This document shows, in pieces, positions 16,362 to 25,341 of a stretch of 64,000 nt of DNA. The DNA is from Bog-532 sp963828445 (GTDB taxonomy: Bacteria > Actinomycetota > Actinomycetes > Streptosporangiales > Streptosporangiaceae), in NCBI GenBank assembly GCA_963828445.1, contig CAWHFP010000001.1, positions 248,001 through 312,000 of the forward strand, written 5' to 3'. The notes beneath the pieces were generated by a model. It was not told the origin of the DNA and ran no database searches. It saw nothing but the letters and a program-made list of their open reading frames with translations. Position 1 is the stretch's first letter. The number at the start of each line of letters is the position of its first letter. The position numbers were made by a program, and so were the translations under genes.

Positions 16362-19300
16362 ATGAAGCCGTCGGCGACGTTCACCATGCTCGTGACCTTG
16401 GCGCTGGGGGTGGCGGGTCTGGCTGCGGCCCCCGCGGCCCTGGCCGCTCCCGCGGCGGGGCCGGTAGCCCTGGCCCAGACCTTCGATAATGTCGGGATCA
16501 CCAGCTCCAGCCAGACCCAGAATGGGGATCTGGACGGCACCGGTGACAGCTTCGACAGCGCCGCGCTGGCCCGGGACGGCATCCGGCCCAGTGCATCTTT
16601 GGTTCACGACGGGCTGACGCTGCGCTGGCCGGGCGTCCCGCCGGGCCAGCAGGACAACGTCCTGGCCGACGGGCAGCGGATCGCGCTGCGCGGGCAGGGC
16701 AACACGCTCGGCGTGGTGGCCACGTCGACCGGCGGAGCGACCTCGGGCCCGCTGACCGTGACCTACACCGACGGCAGCAGCACGGCCGCCACGGTGACCG
16801 TGGCCAACTGGGTGAGCACCTCGGCCGCGGCCGCGCCCACCGGCGGCGAGTCGGATCTGCTGGCCACCACCGGTGGCTGGAACCCCCGCGGCTCGACGCC
16901 GGTCAGCCTGTCCTACCTGTCGGTCCCCATCGACCCGGCCAAGACCGTGGCCAGCGTGACCCTGCCCGCGGTGGGCAGCACGGTCGGGCACACCACGCCG
17001 GCCATGCACGTGTTCGATCTGGCCGTGGGCACGGTGGCCGACCGGGCCAGCGACGGGCCGGGCGACCTGTCCTACTACGACCTGGCCCGCAAGGACTGCG
17101 TGGGGACGGCCCCCAACAGCACCTCCAAGACCTGGTACACGGTGGCGGGCGGGATGCTGTCCGACGTCTACTACCCGACCGTCGACAACACCAACGTGCA
17201 CAGCCTGGAGTACCTGGTCACCGACGGGTCGAGCTTCACCGACATCCAGCCGCGGGACATGACGTACACGGTCAGCGCGCTCGGGGCCAGCGGGCCCCGT
17301 GACCTGGCCTGCGAGATCACGGCCAAGGCCAAGGACGGCGGGTACCAGATCGTCACCGACTACCTGACCGACCCCGGCCGCGACTCGGTGGTGATGCGGG
17401 TCCGCTTCGACCCGCTCACCGCCGGCGCGGCCAAAGATCACCTGTACGCGCGGCTGCAGCCGCTGGTCAACGGGCACGGCGGCGGCGGCAGCCAGAACGC
17501 GGGCGCGGACTCGGCCACCACCGTGCGCACCGCGGCCGGGCCGGTCCCGGTCGACTACAGCACCAACTCGTTCACCGAAGCCACCAACCGCACCTTCGCC
17601 ACCCCCACCTACCTGGCGCTGGCCGCGAGCCGCCCGTTCCCGGCCACCGGCAACGGGTTCGCGGGCCAGGCCAGTGACGGGCTGACCCAGCTCAGCACCG
17701 GCCACACGCTGGCCGGCCACCAGAACGCCTCCGACGGCGACGTCACCACCACCGTCGAACTGCCCGCCGGGACCAGGCCGACCACGCTGACTGTGGGCTT
17801 CGGCCCGAGTGAGGACGCCGCCGTCGGCACCGCGCTGGCCAGCGCCCACGCCTCGTTCACCGGCACCCTGAACGCCTACGACCAGCAGTGGCAGCGCTAC
17901 GACCGCACCCTCAAGTCCCCGCCCACCAGCATCAAGGGCATGGACAGCGCGGAGACGGCCAAGGCCCGGGCCGGCTACTGGCTGAGCGCCAACGTGATCA
18001 AGGCCAGCCTGGACAAGACGTTCCCGGGCGCGGCCGCGGCCGGCCTGGCCAGCCCGTGGGGACAGGCGGTACCGGCCGGGAACGCGGTGGGCGGACTGGC
18101 CCCGTACTTCGGGTCCTACCGGGAGACGTTCTCCCGCGACGCCTACGAGACGTTCACCGGGTTCCTGACCGACGGCGACCTGACCGACGCCCGGGCCATC
18201 GACGAGTTCCTGTTCGACCGCCAGCAGTTGCCGAACGGGTCGCTGCCGCGCAACTCGCTGCCCAACGGCCAGGCCGCCCCGGACACCGGCGGGCTGCAGC
18301 TGGACGAGACCGCCTACCCGATCTTGATGGCGTGGCAGGCCGGGCTGGGCGGCGACCACGGCCTGTACACCGAGCACGTGAAGCCCGCGGCCGAGTTCCT
18401 GGTCGCCCACGGGCCGTCCGACGGGGTGGAACGCTGGGAGGAACAGACCGGCTTCTCCCCCTCGACCATCGCCGCCGAGATCGCGGGCCTGGTCGCCGCG
18501 GGCCAGATAGCCAAGCAATGCGGTGATCCAGCCTCGGCCCGGGTGTTCGACGCCACCGCGGACGAGTATCAGCGCGACGTGATCGCCGAGACCGTCACCA
18601 CCAACGGCCCCGATTCCGCGGACCCGTACTTCATCCGGCTGTCCAAGACCGGCGACCCCAACGCGGCCATTTCCTACAGCCTGGGCAACGGCGGCCCGAC
18701 CCTGGACCAGCGCAGCGTGATCGACGCCGGGTTCCAGGAGCTGGGGCGGCTGGGTGAGCTGCCGCAGAACTCGGCGCTGATGGCCAACTCGCTCAAGGTG
18801 GTGGACGCCACCATCGCGGCCAGCACCCCCAGCGGCACCGGCTTCCACCGGTACAACGGCGACGGGTACGGCGACGCCAACGGCACCGGTCAGCCCTGGG
18901 CCACCACCGACACCGGCACCGGGCACCCGTGGCCGGTGCTGTCCGGCGAGCGGGCCGAGCACGACCTGGCCGTCGGCGACCTGACCGGCGCCACCGGCGC
19001 CGCCGGCCAGCTCGGGTTCATGCTCGACAGTGCTGACTCTATTGGCGCGTCCGGTGTCGGCCTGGTCCCCGAGCAGGTGTGGGAGCAGCCGGACCTGCCC
19101 GCCTCCCCGTACGGCAGCGACCCCACGACAGCATCCATTGGCTTCACCGACGGCCAGGCGGCTGGTTCGGCGGCCCCGCTGACCTGGGCCACCGCCCAGG
19201 AGGTGCGGCTGATCCTGGACCTGGGCGCGGGCCGGCTGCTGGAGCAGCCGTCGATCGTGGCCGGCCGCTACGTGGCCCACCGCCAGGGCCAGACGCCGCT

Positions 19301-20396
19301 GTCGCTGACCGCGCCGGTGACCGAGACCGGCAGCTCGGTGACGGCGCAGGCCACAGTCCCGCAGGCGACCGTGAACGGCACCTCGGTCACCATCACCGGG
19401 ACGACCTCGCCCGGTGCGCGGGTCGACATCGCCGTGTCCGATATTCAGATATCGAATGACACTGCCGCGACGTCCACGGTCACGGCCGGGCCCGCCGGTG
19501 CGTTCACCGCCACGGTCGCGGTCACGGCCGGGGACCAGAGCCACGTCGCGGTCACCGCCACCGCCGCTGGCGGCGGCACCAACGCGGCCGGGTTCGACGT
19601 CACCTCCCTGGCCACCCCGGGCACGGTGGTGCTGAACGCGACCGGGCCCGCCGACGGCGGGGCCGGCCCGGGTAACTTCGCCCTGCCCACCGCGACCAGC
19701 GGCGGCACCCCGACGTTCCCGGACGGGTCGTTCACGATCACCGACTTCCGGGTGGCCAGGGCCACGGCCACGACCTCGTTCCAGGTCGGGATCAAGGACC
19801 TGACCAACCCGTTCGGCGGCTCGGCCGGGTTCTCCCTGCAGCTGGTGGACCTGTACATCCGGCAGCCGGGGCTGCCCGATTTCGACTACTCGACCGCCGC
19901 CACCTACCCGAGCCGTCACTACACCGTCGCCCCGGCCGATGCCTGGAGCCAGTCGATCGAGGTCGACGGGTTCGGCCGGGCCCAGTGGCAGACCGCGCTG
20001 GGCTCGTCGCCGGGCACGATCACCAGCGTGAGCGGCAACCCGGCCAGCGGCCAGATCACGATCACCGTGCCCACCGCCGACCTGGGCTCGGTCGGATCCG
20101 GCTGGACGGTCACGGTCGCGCTGGCCGGGCAGGACGGGTTCGGCACCGACGACGCGCGGGCCTTCACCGCCACCCCGGGCGACTTCTCGTTCGGGGTCTG
20201 CTCGGCCGCCGAAGCCGCGCAGTCACCCGAGCCGCAGGTCTGCCAGGTGTCACCGTCGATCGAGCCGGAGGTCCTGGACACCGTGCCACCGGCCGGCGTG
20301 ACCCTGGGCAGCGAGCTGAATGTGCTCAACTACCCCGGCAACACCACGACCACCCTGACCACACCGCCGCAGCTGCAGGGCATTACCGTGCCTTGA
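16362..20396 (+). CDS. Secreted GH15 glucodextranase/glucoamylase
   Basis: 1344 aa extracellular enzyme hydrolysing alpha-glucans from the non-reducing end. A signal peptide (MKPSATFTMLVTLALGVAGLAAAPAALA) is followed by a beta-sandwich with FDNVGITSSSQTQNGDLDGTGDSFDSAAL, then the GH15 N-domain (SKTWYTVAGGMLSDVYYPTVDNTN). The (alpha/alpha)6 catalytic domain has its acid in RWEEQTGFSPST (about E692-693) and its base in VPEQVWE (E904). An Ig-like glucodextranase B domain (ATVNGTSVTITGTTSPGARVDI) and a C-terminal binding module (SFTITDFRVARATATTSFQVGIKDL) follow. The domain order fits glucodextranase (alpha-1,6) better than plain glucoamylase. ATG at 16362 has GGGAGGGG upstream. The LuxR/MalT-like regulator downstream may control it. 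Confidence 0.9.
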   Translation: MKPSATFTMLVTLALGVAGLAAAPAALAAPAAGPVALAQTFDNVGITSSSQTQNGDLDGTGDSFDSAALARDGIRPSASLVHDGLTLRWPGVPPGQQDNVLADGQRIALRGQGNTLGVVATSTGGATSGPLTVTYTDGSSTAATVTVANWVSTSAAAAPTGGESDLLATTGGWNPRGSTPVSLSYLSVPIDPAKTVASVTLPAVGSTVGHTTPAMHVFDLAVGTVADRASDGPGDLSYYDLARKDCVGTAPNSTSKTWYTVAGGMLSDVYYPTVDNTNVHSLEYLVTDGSSFTDIQPRDMTYTVSALGASGPRDLACEITAKAKDGGYQIVTDYLTDPGRDSVVMRVRFDPLTAGAAKDHLYARLQPLVNGHGGGGSQNAGADSATTVRTAAGPVPVDYSTNSFTEATNRTFATPTYLALAASRPFPATGNGFAGQASDGLTQLSTGHTLAGHQNASDGDVTTTVELPAGTRPTTLTVGFGPSEDAAVGTALASAHASFTGTLNAYDQQWQRYDRTLKSPPTSIKGMDSAETAKARAGYWLSANVIKASLDKTFPGAAAAGLASPWGQAVPAGNAVGGLAPYFGSYRETFSRDAYETFTGFLTDGDLTDARAIDEFLFDRQQLPNGSLPRNSLPNGQAAPDTGGLQLDETAYPILMAWQAGLGGDHGLYTEHVKPAAEFLVAHGPSDGVERWEEQTGFSPSTIAAEIAGLVAAGQIAKQCGDPASARVFDATADEYQRDVIAETVTTNGPDSADPYFIRLSKTGDPNAAISYSLGNGGPTLDQRSVIDAGFQELGRLGELPQNSALMANSLKVVDATIAASTPSGTGFHRYNGDGYGDANGTGQPWATTDTGTGHPWPVLSGERAEHDLAVGDLTGATGAAGQLGFMLDSADSIGASGVGLVPEQVWEQPDLPASPYGSDPTTASIGFTDGQAAGSAAPLTWATAQEVRLILDLGAGRLLEQPSIVAGRYVAHRQGQTPLSLTAPVTETGSSVTAQATVPQATVNGTSVTITGTTSPGARVDIAVSDIQISNDTAATSTVTAGPAGAFTATVAVTAGDQSHVAVTATAAGGGTNAAGFDVTSLATPGTVVLNATGPADGGAGPGNFALPTATSGGTPTFPDGSFTITDFRVARATATTSFQVGIKDLTNPFGGSAGFSLQLVDLYIRQPGLPDFDYSTAATYPSRHYTVAPADAWSQSIEVDGFGRAQWQTALGSSPGTITSVSGNPASGQITITVPTADLGSVGSGWTVTVALAGQDGFGTDDARAFTATPGDFSFGVCSAAEAAQSPEPQVCQVSPSIEPEVLDTVPPAGVTLGSELNVLNYPGNTTTTLTTPPQLQGITVP

Positions 20397-20451
20397 CCCG
20401 CGCCATACCCTTTCGTATCGCTTAAAGGCCCGTCACAATCAGTCCCGGGGG

Positions 20452-23277
20452 GTGACTGATGTGCGGCCATTAGGGCGAACGCAGGAAACAGCCCAACTCG
20501 GGACGTTTCTCCGGCCGGGCGGGCCTGGCCCGCGGATTCTCCTGCTGAGCGGCGAGGCCGGGTCGGGCAAGACGACCCTGCTCGACGAGGGCCGGGCCAC
20601 GGCCGCGGCCAGCGGCCACCGCGTGCTGCCGGCGGCTCCGGTCGAGACCGAAACCGCGCTGGCCTACGCCGGCCTGGCCGATCTGCTCGAGACCGTGCCC
20701 GCCGGCCTGGTCGACGGCCTGCCCGGCCCGCAGCGGCTCGCGGTCCGGCACGCCGTGCTCCGGCTCGAAACCTCGCCCGGCCCGGTCGACCCCCAGACCA
20801 CGGCCATGGGCGTGCGGACCCTGCTGCGGCGGCTGGCCGCCGACCGCCCGGTGCTGCTGGTCATCGACGACCTGCCCTGGCTGGACCAGCCGTCGGCCCG
20901 GGTCCTGGCCTTCATCCTGCGGCGGATGCGGGACGAGCCGGTGCGGCTGCTGGCCGCGGCCCGGACCGGCTGGACCGGAGATGCCGCGCCGTCAGCCCTG
21001 GACGGCGTGCCGGCCAGCCAGGTCACCCGGCTGCCCCTGGGGCCGCTGGACCCCGCCGCCCTGCGGGACCTGGTCGAGAGCAGGCTCGGGGTGGCCCTCA
21101 GCCGTCCGGAGGTGACCCGGCTGACCACGCTGAGCGGGGGCAACCCGCTGTTCGCGCTGGAACTGGCCAAGCAGGTACGCAGCGAGGCACCGGACGGACT
21201 GTTCGGCCTGCCCGAGCTGCCGCCGTCCCTGCACCAGCTGGTGCTGGGCCGGATCGCGGCCCTGCCCGCCGGGGCCCGCGACGTGCTGCTCACCGCGGCG
21301 CTGTCGCCGCGGGCCACGCTGCCGGTGCTGAACGCCGCGGCCCGGCGCCCGGCCACGGCCCGCGCCGACCTGGAGGACGGGCTGCGATCCGGGCTCGTCT
21401 CGCTGGCCAGCGACGCGATCCGGTTCGCCCATCCGGTCATCCGGTCGGTGGTGATCGCCGACGCCGCGCCGGCCAGCCGACGGGCCGCCCACCAGCGGCT
21501 GGCCACGGTCGTGCCGGACGCCGAAGAGCGGGCCCGGCACCTGGCCCTGGCCACCGACGCGCCGGACGAGGAGGTGGCGGCGGTGGTGACCGACGCCGCC
21601 CGGGTCTGCGCCCACGACGGCGCCCGGGACGACGCCGCCGAGCTGGCCGAACTGGCGGTGGCGATCACGCCGCTGGCCCGCGGCGCGGAACGCCGGGACC
21701 GGGTGCTGCTCGCGGCCGAGCAGCGGTTCGCGGCCCGCGATCCGGGCCGGGCCCGCGCCCTGCTGGAGGACCTGCTGCCCGCGGTACCGCCCGGCCCGGC
21801 CCGGGCCGAGGTGCTGCGGCGGCTCATGCGCTACCGGGTGTTCTGCGGCGAGCCGCTGGCGGCCCAGCTGGCCCTGCTGGACGAAGCTCTGGCCGAGGCC
21901 GGCGACGACCAGATGCTGCGGACCCGGATCCAGCTCGACCGGGCCGTGCTGGTGACCAACATGGGCGATCCGCCGGCCGGCGTGGGCTGGGTCGAACGGG
22001 CGCTGCGGAACGCCCGGCGGGCCGGCGACGGGCAGCTCGTCGGTGAGTGCAGCGCGGGCCTGGCCTACCTCAGCTTCGTGACCGGCCAGGGGGTGCGGGC
22101 TGACCTGGTGCGAGATGCCCGGGCCAGCCCGCCCGCACCGCCCGGGCAGAACATGGAGCAGCGGCCCAACGTCGCCGTCGGCCACCTGCTGCACTGGTCC
22201 GGTGACCTGGCCGGGGCCCGCGCCACTTACCGCCAGGAGTACGACCGCACCGTGGCGGCCGGCAGGTCGGCCAACCTGCCGCTGCTGCTGTGGGGCATGG
22301 CCGAAGCCGAAGCCTGGGCCGGTGACTGGCCACGAGCCGGCCAGTACGTGGCGGAGGGCTTCGAGCTGGCCGAGGACGCCGACAGCCCGGTCGAGCTGGC
22401 GTTCATGACCGCGATCCGGGCCGTGCTGCACGCCTGTCAGGGCCGGCCCGCGGACGCCCGGCGCGACGCGACCGCCGCCATTCAGCTGACCCGGCAGCTC
22501 GGGCTGGCCGTGGTGTCCGCGGTCGCCGCCCAGGCCTTCGGGCCCGCCGCGCTCCCGGCCGGCGACGCGGCCGGCGTGCACCAGGACCTGGCCCCGTTCG
22601 CCAGCCTGGTCCTGGCCACCGGAATCACCGAGCCGGGCCTCTGCCGGTTCCTGCCCGACGAGGTCGAGGCGCTGATCCGGCTGGGCCAGCTGGACCAGGC
22701 CGATCGGCTGCTGGCGCCGTTCGAAACCCGGTCCGCCGAGCTGAACCGGGCCTGGGGCCTGGCCGCTTCGGCCCGCTGCCGGGGTCTGCTGCTGGCGGCC
22801 GGCGGCGAAACCGACCGCGCGGTCGTGACGCTGGACGCGGCGGCGGAACTGGCGCGGCCGCTGGGGCAGCCGTTCGAGGAAGCCAGGACGCTGCTGGCCG
22901 CCGGCGAGGTGGCGCGGCGGGCCCGGCGGAAACAGCAGGCCGCCGCGATGCTGCGGGCCGCGCGGCAGGCGTTCGGTGACCTGGGGGCTCCGCACTGGCG
23001 GGACCGGGCCGAGGCCGAACTGGCCCGGGTCGGCATCCGGGGCCCGCGCCCCGGGACGGGCACCCGCCCCGACGGTGGCCCGGCCCTGACCAGCGCCGAA
23101 CAGCAGGTGGCCGAGCTGGTCCTGGCCGGCCGGAGCAACGCCGAGATCGCCGCTGAGCTGTTCATGGGCAAGCGCACCGTGGAGGCCCACCTGTCCCAGG
23201 TGTACCGCAAGTACCAGGTCCGTTCCCGCACCGAACTGGCCCGGAAACTCCCCCGGCCCGCGCCGCCCGCTGAGTAA
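20452..23277 (+). CDS. LAL-type LuxR-family regulator (AAA ATPase)
   Basis: 941 aa large ATP-binding LuxR regulator. The N-terminal STAND/AAA ATPase has Walker A GEAGSGKTT (residues 34-42) and Walker B VLLVIDDLPWLD. A long helical TPR-like middle carries the sensing function in MalT-type proteins. The C-terminal LuxR HTH is LTSAEQQVAELVLAGRSNAEIAAELFMGKRTVEAHLSQVYRKYQVRSRTELARKL. It follows the GH15 gene by 55 bp on the same strand, so control of glucan use in the manner of MalT is plausible. The GTG at 20452 follows a run of G; a GTG three codons later is equally possible. Confidence 0.9.
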   Translation: MTDVRPLGRTQETAQLGTFLRPGGPGPRILLLSGEAGSGKTTLLDEGRATAAASGHRVLPAAPVETETALAYAGLADLLETVPAGLVDGLPGPQRLAVRHAVLRLETSPGPVDPQTTAMGVRTLLRRLAADRPVLLVIDDLPWLDQPSARVLAFILRRMRDEPVRLLAAARTGWTGDAAPSALDGVPASQVTRLPLGPLDPAALRDLVESRLGVALSRPEVTRLTTLSGGNPLFALELAKQVRSEAPDGLFGLPELPPSLHQLVLGRIAALPAGARDVLLTAALSPRATLPVLNAAARRPATARADLEDGLRSGLVSLASDAIRFAHPVIRSVVIADAAPASRRAAHQRLATVVPDAEERARHLALATDAPDEEVAAVVTDAARVCAHDGARDDAAELAELAVAITPLARGAERRDRVLLAAEQRFAARDPGRARALLEDLLPAVPPGPARAEVLRRLMRYRVFCGEPLAAQLALLDEALAEAGDDQMLRTRIQLDRAVLVTNMGDPPAGVGWVERALRNARRAGDGQLVGECSAGLAYLSFVTGQGVRADLVRDARASPPAPPGQNMEQRPNVAVGHLLHWSGDLAGARATYRQEYDRTVAAGRSANLPLLLWGMAEAEAWAGDWPRAGQYVAEGFELAEDADSPVELAFMTAIRAVLHACQGRPADARRDATAAIQLTRQLGLAVVSAVAAQAFGPAALPAGDAAGVHQDLAPFASLVLATGITEPGLCRFLPDEVEALIRLGQLDQADRLLAPFETRSAELNRAWGLAASARCRGLLLAAGGETDRAVVTLDAAAELARPLGQPFEEARTLLAAGEVARRARRKQQAAAMLRAARQAFGDLGAPHWRDRAEAELARVGIRGPRPGTGTRPDGGPALTSAEQQVAELVLAGRSNAEIAAELFMGKRTVEAHLSQVYRKYQVRSRTELARKLPRPAPPAE

Positions 23278-23363
23278 CCACTCACGTTTCTGCGTGGTAC
23301 ACGGATTCATCCGCGCGGCCGGTCTTCTTACCGTGGCGGCATCACCACAGGGGGGAACCAGCG

Positions 23364-24329
23364 ATGATCACCATGTACGACTCGGGCCACGCGGACTCGA
23401 TTCCGGCCGACGCGAAATTCGCCGCCGGCTATATCGACCGGACCGACAGCTACGGGCCCATCCGCGAGAAGCTTCCGCACGCCACCGTCATGTCCATCGC
23501 CACCTACGCGGCTCACGACGCCGACTGCCTCGACGTCGAGGACGGGATGGCCAAGCCCGAAGAGGTAGCGGGGTGGTGGAAGCGGCAGCGGGACCGTGGC
23601 CTGGCCCGCCCGGTGATCTACGCGAACGTCAGCCATATGAAGCATGAAGTGTGGCCCGCCATCCAGGCGGCCGGCATAGCCCGCTCCTCGGTCCGCCTGT
23701 GGTCGGCGGACTTCGCGAAAAGCGCAGCTGAAATGCAGGCTCTGGGCCAGGCCGCGGCGCTGGCGCTCGACACGAGATGGGCGCACATCTGCGGCCCGGC
23801 CACCTGCAAGCAGATCGGGCTTCCGATGGATGGCACCCAGTTCAGCTGCTACGCCCATTACACCGACCTGGACCAGTCGCTGCTGGTGGACAACTTCTTC
23901 GGGGAGGTGTCGGTGTACACCTGCGAGGGGCAGAAGTCCCTGCACGGCCTGTCCCAGCAGCTGAACAACGCCGCGTCCACCATCGTGCGGCTGACCGCCG
24001 AGCACTCTCCCCAGCAGGCCTTTTACGAGCGGATGGCCGACTACCTCAACGGGGTGTTCGCGGCCGACACGGAGAAGGTGCCGAAGGGCATCCCCGTGTA
24101 CTACCCGGCGCCCGGGAACCAGGCCAAGCAGTTCAACAGCCACGGCACCCAGACCCTGCAGGGCCTGGCCCTGGCCTTCGGCTGCCATCCGGCGGACATC
24201 GTCCAGTTCACCGCCGAGCACTCCCCCGGCGCCCAGTTCAGTAAGGAGATGGCCGACTACCTGAACGGGGTGTTCGCCGGCTCCGGCACCCACGTGCCCG
24301 CGGGCATCCACCTGTACTACGAGAAGTGA
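23364..24329 (+). CDS. Glycoside-hydrolase-like (DUF1906/GH25-like) protein with LysM-like C-terminal repeats
   Basis: 321 aa. Residues 1-185 form a TIM-barrel-like domain: ITMYDSGHADSIPADAKFAAGYIDRTDSYG, then ATVMSIATYAAHDADCLDVEDGMAKPEEVAGWWKRQRDRGLARPVIYANVSHMK and VRLWSADF. This is the form of Rv2525c/DUF1906 and phage-like wall hydrolases. The acidic cluster DVEDG sits where catalytic acids lie in such folds. The C-terminus has two ~65-residue repeats (SLHGLSQQLNNAASTIVRLTAEHSP..MADYLNGVFA..VPKGIPVYYP and TLQGLALAFGCHPADIVQFTAEHSP..VPAGIHLYYEK) resembling divergent LysM units. No signal peptide is present. GGGGGAA ribosome site. It is 10 bp upstream of the amidase gene. Confidence 0.75.
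   Translation: MITMYDSGHADSIPADAKFAAGYIDRTDSYGPIREKLPHATVMSIATYAAHDADCLDVEDGMAKPEEVAGWWKRQRDRGLARPVIYANVSHMKHEVWPAIQAAGIARSSVRLWSADFAKSAAEMQALGQAAALALDTRWAHICGPATCKQIGLPMDGTQFSCYAHYTDLDQSLLVDNFFGEVSVYTCEGQKSLHGLSQQLNNAASTIVRLTAEHSPQQAFYERMADYLNGVFAADTEKVPKGIPVYYPAPGNQAKQFNSHGTQTLQGLALAFGCHPADIVQFTAEHSPGAQFSKEMADYLNGVFAGSGTHVPAGIHLYYEK
23911..24326 (+). repeat. LysM-like C-terminal block, copy A
   Basis: Codes for two related repeats and is nearly identical to 24917-25314. 97 bp (23911-24007 versus 24917-25013) and 54 bp (24030-24083 versus 25036-25089) match without a mismatch at a constant offset of 1006. A further ~43-bp identical run lies in the second repeat. The flanking catalytic domains are unrelated. 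Confidence 0.9.
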
Positions 24330-24339
24330 GGGCGGGACG

Positions 24340-25317
24340 ATGACGACACCACCGAAGCTGACCGTGGACAGTGCCGGAAAGGTCCATGGCGCCAACATCA
24401 GCTACAACAACCCGTGGCCATGCGGGAACGGTGACAGCAACAGCATGAGCGTCCCGTCCGGAATCAAGGGGGCCGTCATGCATACGATGGCTGGCTTCTA
24501 CGAAGGGACCATTTCCTGGTTCAATACCCCGAAGTCAAAAGTTTCCGCTCACTTCGGCGTCTCCTGGTCCGGCCAGATCCACCAGTACGGTCCGGTCAAC
24601 GGCTGGCGGGCTTGGGCCCAGATAGCGGGAAATAGCGCCTGGTGGAGCATTGAATTCGAAGACGACCTCAAACCAGAGATCCCTTTGACGCAGGCGCAGA
24701 TCAACGCGGGTGGCCAGTTGCTCGAATGCCTGTCGGCGGCCAAGGTCGGCAATTTCCCGATGCGGATCAGCGACGACCCCGGCACCGATGGCTTCGGCTG
24801 GCACGGGATGGGCGCACCGGCCTGGGGTCACGCGGACTGCCCGGGCGACGTCCGCAAGGCCCAGCGCCAGAAGATCATCGAGGTTGCCGAGGCCATTCGC
24901 GCCGGCGACGAGATCGCGGTGTACACCTGCGAGGGGCAGAAGTCCCTGCACGGCCTGTCCCAGCAGCTGAACAACGCCGCGTCCACCATCGTGCGGCTGA
25001 CCGCCGAGCACTCACCCCGCGCGGTCTTCACCGGGCGGATGGCCGACTACCTCAACGGGGTGTTCGCGGCCGACACGGAGAAGGTGCCGGAAGGCGTCAC
25101 GGTCTACCACCCGGCGCCGTTCCACAGCCACGGCACCCAGACCCTGCAGGGCCTGGCCCTGGCCTTCAACAGCCAGCCGTCGGCGATCGTCCGGCTCACC
25201 GCGGAAAACTCCCCCGGCGCCGAGTTCAGCCCGGACATGGCCAAGTACCTGGACGACGTGTTCGCCCGCTCCAGCACCCCGGTGCCGCAAGGCATCCACC
25301 TGTTTTACGAGAAGTGA
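24340..25317 (+). CDS. N-acetylmuramoyl-L-alanine amidase (amidase_2/PGRP type) with LysM-like repeats
   Basis: 325 aa. The amidase_2 domain spans about residues 15-185. Zinc ligands can be placed in GAVMHTMAG (His), GWHGMGAPAWGHADCPG (His and Cys of the HxxxxxxxC-type end) and the SAHFGVSWSGQIHQYGPVNGWRAWA core. Such enzymes cut the amide between MurNAc and L-Ala in peptidoglycan. The last ~130 residues repeat the LysM-like pair of the preceding gene, probably a wall-binding module. No signal peptide is visible, so export would need a non-Sec route or lysis. GAGGGCGGGA lies before the ATG. With the upstream gene it forms a two-enzyme lysin-like operon without holin or phage genes. Confidence 0.82.
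   Translation: MTTPPKLTVDSAGKVHGANISYNNPWPCGNGDSNSMSVPSGIKGAVMHTMAGFYEGTISWFNTPKSKVSAHFGVSWSGQIHQYGPVNGWRAWAQIAGNSAWWSIEFEDDLKPEIPLTQAQINAGGQLLECLSAAKVGNFPMRISDDPGTDGFGWHGMGAPAWGHADCPGDVRKAQRQKIIEVAEAIRAGDEIAVYTCEGQKSLHGLSQQLNNAASTIVRLTAEHSPRAVFTGRMADYLNGVFAADTEKVPEGVTVYHPAPFHSHGTQTLQGLALAFNSQPSAIVRLTAENSPGAEFSPDMAKYLDDVFARSSTPVPQGIHLFYEK
24917..25314 (+). repeat. LysM-like C-terminal block, copy B
   Basis: Partner of 23911-24326, with perfect identity over 97 and 54 bp as given there. The copy has diverged mainly at the linker between its two units and in the last repeat. Confidence 0.9.
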
Positions 25318-25341
25318 CGGCGTTCGGGCGCCGCGGCCGGG

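Noticed and set aside
16302..19919. Very long minus-strand open frame opposite the GH15 gene
   Set aside because: Gly/Arg/Val-rich antisense shadow of a high-GC gene; the + strand frame has clear domains and catalytic motifs.
20992..23310. Long minus-strand open frame opposite the LuxR gene
   Set aside because: Shadow frame; the + strand has Walker motifs and a LuxR HTH.
23364..25317. Prophage remnant
   Set aside because: Only two lysin-like genes are present; no integrase, terminase, portal, tail or holin gene is in the surroundings.
16302..25317. Glucan-degrading gene plus wall hydrolases as one functional island
   Set aside because: The LuxR gene and a promoter-sized gap separate them, and substrates (glucan versus peptidoglycan) differ.
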